From Thiomicrorhabdus sp963677355 (lineage in GTDB: Bacteria > Pseudomonadota > Gammaproteobacteria > Thiomicrospirales > Thiomicrospiraceae): a stretch of 64,000 nucleotides of DNA. The DNA is taken from NCBI GenBank assembly GCA_963677355.2, contig CAXXXQ010000002.1, positions 62,001 to 126,000 of the forward strand, written 5' to 3'. The translations under genes were made by a program, and so were the position numbers. The notes below the pieces were generated by a model that was not told where the DNA came from, did not search any database, and saw only the letters and a list, made by a program, of their open reading frames with translations. This document shows, piece after piece, positions 43,406-53,900 of the stretch; positions within the stretch are counted from its first letter, which is position 1; each line of letters opens with the position of its first letter.

Positions 43406-43732
43406 ATGGCTGTGACATTAACTGAATCCGCATCAAACCGAGTCAAAAGCATGATCGAAAAACGCGGTCATGGTATTGGATTGCGTGTAGCAACCAAGGT
43501 GAGCGGCTGTGCCGGTTTCTCCTACGTAGTCGATTATGCGGATGAAATTAATGATGAGGATATGGTGTTCGAGAGTTTTGGTACAAAAGTGGTTGTCGAC
43601 CCGAAAAGTCTTGGGAATATAGACGGAATGGAAATTGACTATGTCAAAGAGAGTCTGCTTAACGAAGGTTTTGATTTTAAAAATCCGAACGTAAAAGACA
43701 GTTGCGGTTGCGGAGAGTCGTTTACCGTCTAA
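43406..43732 (+). CDS. iscA: IscA-type Fe-S assembly protein
   Basis: A-type carrier that delivers Fe-S clusters. The three conserved cysteines are in KVSGCAGFSYVVDYA and near the C-terminus in SCGCGESFTV. 108 residues, typical. It follows iscR by 43 bases without iscS or iscU between them. It could equally be named by its SufA relatives; the IscA name follows from position and from the sequence QQ-less short N-terminus. A terminator follows. Confidence 0.9.
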   Translation: MAVTLTESASNRVKSMIEKRGHGIGLRVATKVSGCAGFSYVVDYADEINDEDMVFESFGTKVVVDPKSLGNIDGMEIDYVKESLLNEGFDFKNPNVKDSCGCGESFTV

Positions 43733-43762
43733 CAGTTAAAAAAGCATACGAATCTGCAAGCG

Positions 43763-43794
43763 AACCCCGGCATTTAGCTGGGGTTTTGTTTTTT
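43763..43794 (+). terminator. terminator after iscA
   Basis: Stem AACCCC / GGGGTT with a loop of about ten bases, followed by TTGTTTTTT. Confidence 0.8.
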
Positions 43795-43864
43795 ATACAA
43801 TTGCTGAATAGTTGTTAGATAGTTGATAGAATATGTCGATTAAAAAAATTAAGGGGTTTCTCCG

Positions 43865-44287
43865 ATGCAAAGAACGTTCTCGATCATTAAGCCTGATGCG
43901 GTAAGACGTAATCTAATTGGCAAGATTACACAGCGATTTGAAGATAATGGCTTGACGGTTATTGCTTCAAAAATGAAACGTTTGACCCGTGCAGAAGCTG
44001 AAGGTTTTTATGCGGAGCATAAAGGCAGAGATTTTTATGAACCGCTAATCGAATATATGATTTCTAATCCGATTATCGTTCAGGTGCTGGAAGGTGAAAA
44101 TGCCATTGCCAAGAATCGAGAGATTATGGGGGTGACTGATCCGACAAAAGCCGAAGCGGATACTATTCGTGCCGATTTTGCCTTGTCGGTTCGAGAAAAC
44201 TCCGTACACGGTTCAGATTCGCCTGAAAGCGCAGCACGCGAAATCGCTTACTTTTTTACCGATGATGAACTTTGCCCGAGAAGTTAA
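43865..44287 (+). CDS. ndk: nucleoside diphosphate kinase
   Basis: Transfers the gamma-phosphate between nucleoside triphosphates and diphosphates via a phosphohistidine. RTFSIIKPDAVRRNLIG begins the protein, and the active histidine is in NSVHGSDSPESAAREIAYFF. 140 residues, usual length. The stop overlaps the region of the next gene's start; rlmN follows closely. Confidence 0.97.
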   Translation: MQRTFSIIKPDAVRRNLIGKITQRFEDNGLTVIASKMKRLTRAEAEGFYAEHKGRDFYEPLIEYMISNPIIVQVLEGENAIAKNREIMGVTDPTKAEADTIRADFALSVRENSVHGSDSPESAAREIAYFFTDDELCPRS

Positions 44288-44295
44288 CTGCCCGT

Positions 44296-45462
44296 ATGAG
44301 CCTAACCGTTAATCAAAATTCAGCAACCGAGTTGAGTCAGCCTGTCGATACTTCTAAAACCGATCAAAAAGTTGACCTGTTGGGTATGGATCGCTCTGCA
44401 ATGGAGAGCTTCTTTAAGTCTATTGGAGAAAAGCCGTTTCGCGCCGGGCAAGTGATGAAGTGGATTCATCAGTTCGGTGTCAGTGAATTCGAAGAAATGA
44501 CCAATCTGAGCAAAGCGTTGAGAGAGAAATTGATCAAGGTGGCTCAGGTTCGTACCCCTAAAATCGTCGCCGAACAGATTTCGGAAGACGGCACGATTAA
44601 ATGGCTATTGGAAGTGGATCATCATAACTCGGTAGAAACGGTATTTATTCCGGAAAAGAACCGAGGCACGCTGTGCATTTCTTCTCAGGTAGGTTGCGCT
44701 CTCGAGTGTAGTTTTTGCTCGACCGGTCAGCAAGGCTTCAATCGAAACTTGGAAAATTGGGAAATTATCGCCCAAATGTGGGTTGCCAATAAAGCTTTGG
44801 GGTGCAAACCTAAAGAAGAGCGCCGCATTTCCAATGTCGTTTTTATGGGAATGGGAGAGCCTCTGCTGAATGTGACGCACACTTTCCCAGCGGCCAGAAT
44901 TCTGATGGACGATTTTGCCTATGGTTTGTCGAAACGGCGTGTCACTATCAGCACTGCCGGGGTTGTTCCTGCGATTGATAAGATCAAAGAAGAGGTGGAT
45001 GTCAGCTTGGCGATTTCATTGCATGCGCCAAATAATGCGTTGAGAGACATCTTGGTTCCGATCAATCAGAAGTATCCTCTTGAAGTGTTGATGCCGAGTT
45101 TACATCGGTTTGTAGAGGGTGGACACAGCAAAAAACATGTCACGATTGAATATGTCATGATTGATCAGGTGAATGATCGCCCGGAGCATGCGCATCAGTT
45201 GGTTGAATTGATTGGCGATCTGCCGTCAAAAGTGAACTTGATTCCGTTCAACCCTTTTCCCAATACAGACTATAAACGCTCTTCCAATAATGCGATTCAC
45301 CGTTTTAGAGCGATTTTGGAAGAGGGCGGTTTGAATGTGACGGTTCGCAAAACGCGAGGCGATGATATTGATGCCGCTTGCGGTCAGCTGGCCGGTAAAG
45401 TGTCGGACAGAACCAAGCGTACTTTACATCGTGTCGAATTTGCGGATAAACAGATTAAATAG
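44296..45462 (+). CDS. rlmN: dual-specificity rRNA/tRNA methyltransferase RlmN
   Basis: Radical SAM enzyme that methylates C2 of A2503 in 23S rRNA and of A37 in certain tRNAs. The cluster motif CxxxCxxC is in GCALECSFCSTGQQG; the catalytic cysteine near the C-terminus is in DIDAACGQLAGK. About 388 residues from ATG 44296. An in-frame TTG at 44272 overlaps the ndk stop and could be used instead. The first 35 residues are non-conserved. Order ndk-rlmN-rodZ-hisS matches other gammaproteobacteria without pilW and ispG. Confidence 0.95.
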   Translation: MSLTVNQNSATELSQPVDTSKTDQKVDLLGMDRSAMESFFKSIGEKPFRAGQVMKWIHQFGVSEFEEMTNLSKALREKLIKVAQVRTPKIVAEQISEDGTIKWLLEVDHHNSVETVFIPEKNRGTLCISSQVGCALECSFCSTGQQGFNRNLENWEIIAQMWVANKALGCKPKEERRISNVVFMGMGEPLLNVTHTFPAARILMDDFAYGLSKRRVTISTAGVVPAIDKIKEEVDVSLAISLHAPNNALRDILVPINQKYPLEVLMPSLHRFVEGGHSKKHVTIEYVMIDQVNDRPEHAHQLVELIGDLPSKVNLIPFNPFPNTDYKRSSNNAIHRFRAILEEGGLNVTVRKTRGDDIDAACGQLAGKVSDRTKRTLHRVEFADKQIK

Positions 45463-45482
45463 CGATTGGTTAGGGGTTCAAA

Positions 45483-45983
45483 ATGGCAGAAACCGGTTCT
45501 GAGGTGGAAATGAGAGTATCTGAGAAGCTAAAACAAGCCCGTGAAGATCAAGGTTTGTCGTTAGAGGCCGTTGCCGAAAAACTTAATTTGTCGGTTGAGC
45601 AGATAGGCAAAATTGAACAGATTGATTCAGATATCGCTCAATTAAGTCCTTTTGAACGCGGTTATATTAGAAACTATGCCAATTTGTTGGAGTGTGATAT
45701 ATCCGAGTATGAAGCGCAATTTCCGGATGGAATTGGCGTCGGTTCAGAGTTGCATTCGGTACAAAGGTACAGTTATAAAGTGTCCAAACCGTTTGTTAGC
45801 AGAAAGTGGGTTAAAAGAGTTTTTTATCTATTGCTGATTATTGCGGTACTGGTTGTGCTGTCGATGTTAAATATCAATATAGACGATTTTAAGGGGGTGA
45901 CTCAGTCGGTGCAGGAATCTCCAATTGCATTACCCGATATTAAAGATAGTCCAGAACCGATGCCGCTTCCGGAACAAGAATAG
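45483..45983 (+). CDS. rodZ: short RodZ-like protein (HTH plus one membrane segment)
   Basis: A 166-residue protein with an N-terminal HTH domain (LKQAREDQGLSLEAVAEKLN and SPFERGYIRNYANLL, typical of RodZ), a basic segment before one transmembrane helix (VFYLLLIIAVLVVLSMLNI) and only about 40 residues after it. RodZ of E. coli is 337 residues with a periplasmic DUF4115 domain, which is missing here; the tail ends in a proline-rich PIALPDIKDSPEPMPLPEQE. RodZ anchors MreB in rod-shaped cells. Position before hisS supports the name. Confidence 0.85.
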   Translation: MAETGSEVEMRVSEKLKQAREDQGLSLEAVAEKLNLSVEQIGKIEQIDSDIAQLSPFERGYIRNYANLLECDISEYEAQFPDGIGVGSELHSVQRYSYKVSKPFVSRKWVKRVFYLLLIIAVLVVLSMLNINIDDFKGVTQSVQESPIALPDIKDSPEPMPLPEQE

Positions 45984-46007
45984 AAATAACGAGAGAAAGA
46001 AAACAGA

Positions 46008-47279
46008 ATGGCGAAACAGATTTCAGCAATCAGAGGTATGAACGATGTTTATGGCGATGATGCGACAGCCTTTGATTATTTGATTTCTACTGCTGAGAAA
46101 ACGTTACAGCAGTATGGTTACGATTCGATTCGTCTTCCTATTGTTGAGAAGACTGAGTTGTTTGCACGCTCTATCGGTGAGGTGACCGATATTGTTGAAA
46201 AAGAGATGTATACCTTTGATGATCGTAATGGCGATAGTTTAACTTTACGCCCGGAAGGTACGGCAGGTTGTGTGCGTGCCGTGGTACAAAACGGTCTGGC
46301 CCATAACCAGATTCAAAAACTCTATTATACCGGTCCGATGTTTCGCTACGAACGACCTCAAAAAGGGCGTTATCGCCAATTTCATCAATTTGGTGTGGAA
46401 GTTTTCGGCTTGGCAAGTTCCGATATTGATGCGGAACTGATTGTGCTGACCGCTCGCTTATGGGATCAGTTGGGTTTGGAGAACCTAGAGCTGCAAATTA
46501 ACTCCTTGGGTAGTCAAGAAGCGCGGGCTGCATATCGAGATAAATTGGTTGATTATTTGAATCAACATAAATCTGAACTGGATGAAGATAGCCTGCGTCG
46601 CTTGGAAACCAATCCGTTGCGTATTTTGGATAGTAAAAATCCGGATATGAAGTCAGTCGTCGAAGGGGCGCCAAAGCTGATCGACCACTTGGATGAAGAA
46701 TCTTTACAACACTTTGAAGCAGTCAAAAGCCATTTAGATGATTTGGGGATTGAATATGTAGTAAATCCGAATCTGGTTCGCGGTTTGGATTATTACAATC
46801 GCACGGTGTTTGAATGGATTACGACTGAGCTTGGTGCGCAAGGTACCGTTTGTGCCGGCGGGCGTTATGATGGTTTGGTCGAGCAGATTGGCGGTAAAGC
46901 CACCCCGGCAGTCGGTTTTGCGATGGGAATCGAACGTTTGGTTGCTTTGTTGATGGATCATAATAAGGTGCCTGCACATGCTAAGCCGGACCTGTTTGTG
47001 GTGTCGGTGGGGGACAATGTTGCTCGCCCTGCCATGGTCATTGCGGAGATGCTTAGAGACGGTTTGCCGACTTTAAACGTGCAGATGAACTGTGGCGGCG
47101 GAAGCTTCAAAAGCCAGTTTAAAAAGGCCGATAAGTCCGGAGCGGATTACGCTATCGTCATGGGAGAGCAGGAAGTCGCGGACAAAGTGGTGGCCGTTAA
47201 ACCGTTACGTGTTGAAGGCGAGCAGAAGACGGTAGCTTGGGATGAGTTGGTAAACCATCTTAATTCATTGAATTCATAA
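46008..47279 (+). CDS. hisS: histidine--tRNA ligase
   Basis: Class II aminoacyl-tRNA synthetase. IRGMNDVYGDDATAF opens the protein; motif 2 is in YTGPMFRYERPQKGRYRQFHQ; histidine-binding blocks LVRGLDYYNRTVFEW and GGRYDGLVEQIGG follow. The C-terminal anticodon-binding domain starts near residue 325. 423 residues. ispG, normally just upstream, is not here. Confidence 0.97.
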   Translation: MAKQISAIRGMNDVYGDDATAFDYLISTAEKTLQQYGYDSIRLPIVEKTELFARSIGEVTDIVEKEMYTFDDRNGDSLTLRPEGTAGCVRAVVQNGLAHNQIQKLYYTGPMFRYERPQKGRYRQFHQFGVEVFGLASSDIDAELIVLTARLWDQLGLENLELQINSLGSQEARAAYRDKLVDYLNQHKSELDEDSLRRLETNPLRILDSKNPDMKSVVEGAPKLIDHLDEESLQHFEAVKSHLDDLGIEYVVNPNLVRGLDYYNRTVFEWITTELGAQGTVCAGGRYDGLVEQIGGKATPAVGFAMGIERLVALLMDHNKVPAHAKPDLFVVSVGDNVARPAMVIAEMLRDGLPTLNVQMNCGGGSFKSQFKKADKSGADYAIVMGEQEVADKVVAVKPLRVEGEQKTVAWDELVNHLNSLNS

Positions 47280-47306
47280 AATTATTTAACAGTGTAAGGT
47301 TTGAAA

Positions 47307-47948
47307 ATGAGTCGTTACGAAACTGAAGAAGAACAAGTTGAAGCCATCAAAAAGTGGTGGAATAAAAACGGTACTCAGTTATTGTCCGTTATTTTAGTGA
47401 TTGTGGTTGCCGTAGCGGGTTGGCGATATTACACCAATAGCCAGTATGTAACCGCTGCCAACGCGTCTTCCATGTACGAGTTGCTACAAGCGCAAAGTGA
47501 GCGCGGTGCTTTTGGTGAGGTGTCGCGTGAAGCGCTGAAATTGATGCAAGAACAGCCGGAAAGCCCTTATGCAGCTGGTGCTGCTTTGCTGCATGCCGAT
47601 TTTAGTTATAAGAAAGGTGAGATTGATGAAGCGGCTAATAACCTTATCTGGGTTACCGAGCATTCAACAGACAAGGCGTTGAAGGTGACCGCATACAGTC
47701 GTCTTGCCCGCCTATATGCCGATCAAAAACAGTTTGATAAAGCCGATTTACAGATCGCACACCTGACTAAGTTGCCACTTAATGGTGTTGAGAAGGGCAA
47801 TGTTGATTATGTCGCTGCCATGATTGCTTTACAAAAAGGTGAACAAGATAAGGCAATTGAAGCTTTAACAAAAGTTATCAGCAATCCTCAGACGGAAAAG
47901 AACTTGTTAGGACTTGCACAGATTCAACTCGATGATTTGGCTAAGTAA
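47307..47948 (+). CDS. yfgM: YfgM-family ancillary SecYEG component
   Basis: Inner-membrane protein with a short cytosolic N-terminus (YETEEEQVEAIKKWWNKNG), one transmembrane helix (LLSVILVIVVAVAGWRYY) and a periplasmic TPR-like domain. E. coli YfgM binds PpiD and SecYEG and aids periplasmic chaperone networks. 213 residues from ATG 47307, preferred over an in-frame TTG two codons before. It lies between hisS and bamB as usual. Confidence 0.92.
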   Translation: MSRYETEEEQVEAIKKWWNKNGTQLLSVILVIVVAVAGWRYYTNSQYVTAANASSMYELLQAQSERGAFGEVSREALKLMQEQPESPYAAGAALLHADFSYKKGEIDEAANNLIWVTEHSTDKALKVTAYSRLARLYADQKQFDKADLQIAHLTKLPLNGVEKGNVDYVAAMIALQKGEQDKAIEALTKVISNPQTEKNLLGLAQIQLDDLAK

Positions 47949-47986
47949 TAGCCTGGTTTTTTGAAATATTTAAGTTGGTATAGAGA

Positions 47987-49279
47987 ATGAAAAAACAATT
48001 TACCGCTGTTTTCGCAACATTGGCTTTAGCTGGGATGATGGCGGGTTGCTCCAATCCTAAACCATTAGTTGAGCCCTATATGGCGCCAATGGAATCGGAT
48101 TATTCAGCCCTAAGAAATTGGCAGGTAAAATTTGAAGAAATGCCTAACCGTGATACCGAGGGGTTGTTCTTTGCTGAAGACGCCACTCACCTCTATATCG
48201 CAACCGAATCAGGTCATTTGGCGTCATTAAAAAAACACAATCAGTCGCGTTGGATCGATCAAGTCGAATGGCAGGCTCAATTTGACTCTCCAATTGTTTC
48301 CGGACCGACTTTGCATAATGGACAACTTTTTCTTGGGACATCAAAAGGGCAGGTGATTGCAGTCAATGCCGAAGATGGTTCTTATGTTTGGCAGAGCCAG
48401 TTATCGAGCGAAGCGATAAGTGCGCCGGTGATTGCCGAACGCAAGATTTTCACCCGCACCGTTGACGGGAAAATTTATGCGTTGAATGTGAGTACAGGCA
48501 AAGTACAGTGGGTGGCCGAGCATCAGATGCCGAGTTTGTCACTACGCGGTGCCCCGGAAGTGGTTTATCAGGATGGTAAGATTTTCATCGGTTGGGAATC
48601 CGGTATGGTGCAGGCTCTGTCGGCTAAATCGGGATCATTGCTGTGGGAAACTCGTATTGCGGTGCCAAGCGGGCGTACCGACTTAGAGCGTATCGTTGAT
48701 GTACAGGCCAAACTGGTCTATTACGATAATCGCCTTTTTGTCATGGGATATCACGGCAAGTTGGCTTCCATCAATCCACAAAACGGACAATTCTATTTTG
48801 TAAAAGACATCTCCGGTTATCGTGATTTTGTTGTCGATGATCTACGCCTTTACGTGGTGGATGATAGCGATACCCTTTACGCCTTTGATATTAATAGCGG
48901 TGTACAGATTTGGAAGCAATCTGTATTTAAAAACCGTTTGATTGGAGACTTGGCCGAATCTAAAGATGCGATCTTAGCCGTCGATTCCTGGGGTTATCTG
49001 CATTGGATCAATAAGATTCAAGGAATTGAATTTGCTCGAGTCAAGCATAGTAACGAGTATGGAGACGGTAACCGTATCGCTCGGGTTTATACTAAAGATG
49101 ACACGGTTTATCTTTTGGACGAAGAGGGCGTGGTCACGAGTTACGATATTGCGGTTTCGGATTTGAAACAGTTCAAATTGGAACACGGCGAGTACGAGAC
49201 GAGAGAAGTTATTGAGCCAAAAGAAGAACAAAACCAAGCTGATGGCGGCTCTTGGTGGGAAAAATTGTGGCCTTTCTGA
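47987..49279 (+). CDS. bamB: outer-membrane assembly lipoprotein BamB
   Basis: Lipoprotein subunit of the BAM complex, an eight-bladed beta-propeller of PQQ-like repeats. Signal peptide with lipobox GMMAGC (cysteine 21); repeats include LFLGTSKGQVIAVNAEDGSYVWQ, KIYALNVSTGKVQWV and LYAFDINSGVQIWK, each with the YVW/VQW ending. The C-terminus ends in a charged tail and WWEKLWPF. 430 residues, about 40 longer than E. coli BamB owing to that tail. Confidence 0.95.
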   Translation: MKKQFTAVFATLALAGMMAGCSNPKPLVEPYMAPMESDYSALRNWQVKFEEMPNRDTEGLFFAEDATHLYIATESGHLASLKKHNQSRWIDQVEWQAQFDSPIVSGPTLHNGQLFLGTSKGQVIAVNAEDGSYVWQSQLSSEAISAPVIAERKIFTRTVDGKIYALNVSTGKVQWVAEHQMPSLSLRGAPEVVYQDGKIFIGWESGMVQALSAKSGSLLWETRIAVPSGRTDLERIVDVQAKLVYYDNRLFVMGYHGKLASINPQNGQFYFVKDISGYRDFVVDDLRLYVVDDSDTLYAFDINSGVQIWKQSVFKNRLIGDLAESKDAILAVDSWGYLHWINKIQGIEFARVKHSNEYGDGNRIARVYTKDDTVYLLDEEGVVTSYDIAVSDLKQFKLEHGEYETREVIEPKEEQNQADGGSWWEKLWPF

Positions 49280-49358
49280 CCCAAGGTCTCAAGTTCTAGA
49301 GTAGAAGCCTAAGTAAGCAATAGGCCAGATGAAAATAAGATAAATTTGAAGAGATTTA

Positions 49359-50789
49359 ATGAGTAAACCTGTAATTGCCCTTGTCGGCCGACCGAATGTC
49401 GGTAAATCGACTTTATTTAATCGCTTGACCCGTTCAAGGGATGCTATTGTGGCCGACTATCCTGGGCTGACTCGTGACCGTCAATATGGAACCGGCAGGG
49501 TTGGTCATTCGCCATATATTATTGTTGATACTGGCGGTTTGAGTGGCGAAATTTACGGGGTTGATCCGTTGATGGCCGGACAGGTTAGAACCGCGATCGA
49601 AGATGCCGATGCCGTGATTTTTCTGGTAGATGGCCGTCAGGGAATTGTCCCTGCGGACGAAGTGATCGGTAATTACATCCGTCAATTCGATAAACCCGTG
49701 CAGGTGCTGGTTAATAAGGCGGAAGGTTCCGATCAGGATATGATCTCTTCCGATTTCTTTCAGCTGGGGTTGGGTGAACCCATCGCCGTCTCTTCTGCTC
49801 ATGGTGATAATGTTAAAGCCGCAATAGACCATGTTTTGGATGCCATTCCGGAAAAGTTCGACGAAGAAGAGTTGGAATTGGATGAACATCACGGTGTCCG
49901 TGTTGCGGTTATCGGTCGTCCAAATGTAGGTAAATCCACTTTGATTAACCGTATGATCGGTGAAGAGCGTGTGGTTGCATTCGATATGCCGGGCACGACG
50001 CGAGACAGTATTTTTGTACCGTTTGAACGTAATGATAAGCCCTACACTTTGATTGATACCGCTGGTGTGCGCCGTCGCAAAAATATTAAAGAGAAAATCG
50101 AGAAGTTTTCGATCGTAAAAGCGATGGAGGCGATGGAAGATTCTCATGTCGTCATTCTGGTGATAGACGGTTCCGAAGGTTTGACGGATCAAGATCTGAC
50201 TTTATTAGGCTTGGCAATCGAGTCCGGCCGAGGATTGGTCATTGCGGTCAATAAATGGGATAACCTGAGTAAAGAGCAGCGCGACTGGGTCAAGAACGAG
50301 TTGGCTTCTCGACTACAGTTTGCCGAATATGCCAAGCAGCATTTGATTTCTGCTCTTCACGGTACCGGTGTCGGTGACCTGTTTAAAACCATTGATGCAG
50401 TACATGAAGCCGCTTTCAAACGCGTCTCGACTTCGGATCTGAACCGCGTGCTTGAACAAGCTGTTTTGGAACATCAACCGCCGTTGATTTCCGGTAGAAG
50501 AGTTAAGCTTCGTTATGCTCATTTGGGTGGACTTAACCCGCCTAGAGTGATTGTTCACGGTAATCAAGTCGATAAGTTACCGGCTGCTTACACCAAATAT
50601 CTAGTCAATGTTTTCAGAAAAGCATTCCGCTGGATCGGTACACCGGTGACGATTGAATACAAAGCCACGGCCAACCCGTTTGAAGGCCGTAAAAATAAGA
50701 TGAAACATCGTCAGACCGCGAAAGAAGAGAAGTCTGAATTGAAAGCCAAGTTTAAGAAGAAAAAGCGTAACGAAAAGCGCAGAATTTAA
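49359..50789 (+). CDS. der: ribosome-associated GTPase Der (EngA)
   Basis: GTPase with two tandem G domains needed for 50S subunit assembly. The first G domain has GRPNVGKSTLFN, DTGG and NKAEGSD; the second has GRPNVGKSTLIN, DTAGVRRRK and NKWD. The KH-like C-terminal domain follows (RRVKLRYAHLGG, RWIGTPVTIEYK) and ends in a very basic tail. 476 residues. End of the hisS-yfgM-bamB-der run. Confidence 0.97.
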   Translation: MSKPVIALVGRPNVGKSTLFNRLTRSRDAIVADYPGLTRDRQYGTGRVGHSPYIIVDTGGLSGEIYGVDPLMAGQVRTAIEDADAVIFLVDGRQGIVPADEVIGNYIRQFDKPVQVLVNKAEGSDQDMISSDFFQLGLGEPIAVSSAHGDNVKAAIDHVLDAIPEKFDEEELELDEHHGVRVAVIGRPNVGKSTLINRMIGEERVVAFDMPGTTRDSIFVPFERNDKPYTLIDTAGVRRRKNIKEKIEKFSIVKAMEAMEDSHVVILVIDGSEGLTDQDLTLLGLAIESGRGLVIAVNKWDNLSKEQRDWVKNELASRLQFAEYAKQHLISALHGTGVGDLFKTIDAVHEAAFKRVSTSDLNRVLEQAVLEHQPPLISGRRVKLRYAHLGGLNPPRVIVHGNQVDKLPAAYTKYLVNVFRKAFRWIGTPVTIEYKATANPFEGRKNKMKHRQTAKEEKSELKAKFKKKKRNEKRRI

Positions 50790-50903
50790 ACTTGCTCGAT
50801 TGCCTCTATTCATGTTTTGTTCATAAATCCGAGGCATTTAACAACCCGAATTTTTATATAATAGTTCGCCTTTCCGAATCACCTTAAGAGTTATAGCAGA
50901 GTC

Positions 50904-53900
50904 ATGAGTCCAAACCCGATCAAACGTATTCGTGAGATTCCATACAACTACACCTCTTTCTCAGATAAAGAGATCGTATTGCGCTTTTTAGGGCCGGAGT
51001 GTTGGCAGACCATTGAATCGCTAAGAGTATCCCGCAATACTGGGCGATCTGCGCGCATGCTATTTGAAGTATTGGGTGACATGTGGGTTGTGACTCGTAA
51101 CCCGTACATTCAAGATGACTTAATCAAAAACGCAAAACGTCGTGACGCCTTGATTGAAGCTTTAGATCACCGTTTGAAAGCGGTCGAGAAGCGACTCAAT
51201 GGTAATGAAGTCGCGGCAGGGCTATTGTCTTCCACCCGTAAAGCGGTGGAAGAGTTTTCTGCGTGGTTTCCAAAACAGGTTGTGTTACGTCGCTCGGTGC
51301 TGAAGCGACTGCGTAAAGTCACTCGTGACGATAATATCGATTTTGGAGGTTTGGCGCGTGTCTCTCATGCTACCGATGCGACGGACTGGCGTGTTGAACT
51401 GCCTTTGGTGGTACTCACTCCGGATACGGAGCAAGAAGCCGTTGAAATGGTGGAAGCCTGCATCGAGCTAGGCTTGACCATTATTCCTCGTGGTGGCGGT
51501 ACCGGCTATACCGGAGGTGCGATTCCTTTACATCAAAATACTGCAGTCATTAATACCGAAAAATTGGAGTTCATGAGCTTAGTCGATCAAGTCGAACTGC
51601 CGATGATCGGCAAAGTGCCGACCATTCGCACCGGCGCCGGCGTGGTGACTCGCCGTGTATCCGAACAGGCGGAACGTTTTGGCTATACTTTTGCGGTTGA
51701 CCCGACCTCGCAAGATGCTTCGACTATTGGTGGAAATATTTCCATGAATGCCGGTGGTAAAAAAGCGGTGCTTTGGGGGACTACACTCGATAATCTTGCC
51801 TCATGGAAGATGGTGACGCCGGATGCTAAATGGTTGGAAGTCGAACGTATCAACCACAACTTAGGTAAATTGCAAGATCAGCAAACCGTTATCTTCGATA
51901 TCCGTCGTTATGAAAAAGACGGTCAGACTCAGATCGGTGAAACTCAGAGATTGGAAATCCCCGGTTCGGCTTTCCGCCAAGCCGGTTTGGGTAAAGATGT
52001 AACTGACAAGTTTTTGAGTGGTTTACCAGGGATTCAAAAAGAGGGCTGTGATGGCCTGATTACCTCCGCACGCTTTATTGTCCATCGTATGCCGAGTCAT
52101 ACCCGTACCGTCTGTCTTGAGTTCTTCGGTACCGATTTAAGCTTGGCCGTGCCTGCAATTGTTGAGATTATCGATTACGTCGAGTCGAAAAAGAAAGAAG
52201 GTATTTTGCTCGCCGGTTTGGAACATCTGGATGAACGCTATATTCGTGCGGTCAAATATAACACCAAAGCGGATCGTAGAGAGTTGCCGAAAATGATGTT
52301 GTTGGCCGACATTTGCGGTGAAAACGGTTTCGAGGTGGCTAAGACCTGTACTGAAATCGTCGAACTGGCCAATAAACGTGATGCAGAAGGATTTATTGCG
52401 GTCAGTGAAGAGGCGCGTAAGCGTTTCTGGTTAGATCGCTCGCGTACCGCGGCTATCTCAGCACATACCAACGCATTCAAAATCAATGAAGATGTGGTCA
52501 TTCCGCTGGAACGTCTCAATGAATACAATCGTGAAATTGAAGCGATCAATATCGAGATGTCGATCAAGAACAAACTTGAAATCTTGAGTGCCTATGAAGC
52601 CTATTTCATGAATGATATCGCCGAGTTTACTCAGGCGGACGATTTTGAAGACGCTTCCGGTCCAACCAGTTTCTTCGGCAAAAAAGTGGCGGAAACGCAA
52701 AAGCATTTGGCTAAGGTCAGAACGCGCTGGATTACGCTGCTCGATTATCTGCATTCCAAAGGTGAAGATCACTTGGATATTATGCCCGAGCTAAAAGAGG
52801 GCGTTTTCAGAGACGGAGATTTGGTTCTAGACCTATTCCTGCGCCGTGAAATCCGAGTCTCCTTCCGTAATGAGATTCAGCAGTTTTTGCTGGAAACCTT
52901 TATGGGGCATGATTTCGAACCGATGCATGAACGCTTGAATCAAATTCATGCCGAGATTCGCACCAACCGTTTGTTTGTCGCTTTGCATATGCACGCCGGA
53001 GACGGGAATATTCACACCAATATCCCTGTTCACTCCAGCAACTACCAGATGATCCATCAGGCCGAGCAGGTAGTGGATCGTATTATGGATATCGCGCACC
53101 GCCTAGGCGGGGTTATTTCCGGTGAACACGGAATCGGATTGACAAAATTCCAATACCTGGAAAAGAGCAAAATTGAAGCTTTCGTGAAATATAAGAACGA
53201 AGTTGATCCGAACGGGCATTTCAATAAAGACAAACTCCTTCCCGGTTCAGGGCTGGATAACGCCTATACGCCATCTTTGAGTCTGGTTAAACAAGAGGCC
53301 ATTATTCTTGAGGCAAGCGAGCTTGATGAATTAAACAACGATATAAAAGATTGTTTACGTTGCGGTAAATGTAAGCCGGTATGTCAAACTCATATTCCAA
53401 GAGCGAATCTACTCTATTCGCCGAGAAATAAGATTTTGGCGACGGGTCAGGTGATTGAAGCTTTCTTGTATGAAGAGCAGACCCGACGCGGCATCTCACT
53501 ACAGCACTTCGATGCAATGAACGATGTTGCCGATCACTGTACCACTTGCCATAAATGTGAAACACCTTGTCCGGTGAATATTGATTTTGGTGACGTATCG
53601 ATCCGTATGCGTAATATCTTGACCAAGATGGGGCAGAAACGTTCTTCAATTACGGTGAAGGCGGCCTTATGGTTCCTGAATACCAAGAGTCCGACCAATA
53701 TTAAATTATTGAGAAAGGCAATGATTGGCTGGAGTTCCTATTTCATTACAGCCGGTCATAAAATCGCGAAAATGTTAGGACTGCTTGGCAAGAGTGGCGA
53801 TATTCCTTCACAATCAACGCGAATCGCTCCGGTTCAACAGCAGGTCATCAATTTTGTACGCAAGCCGTTGAATACCGGGCCAAATCAGTCCACTATGCGT

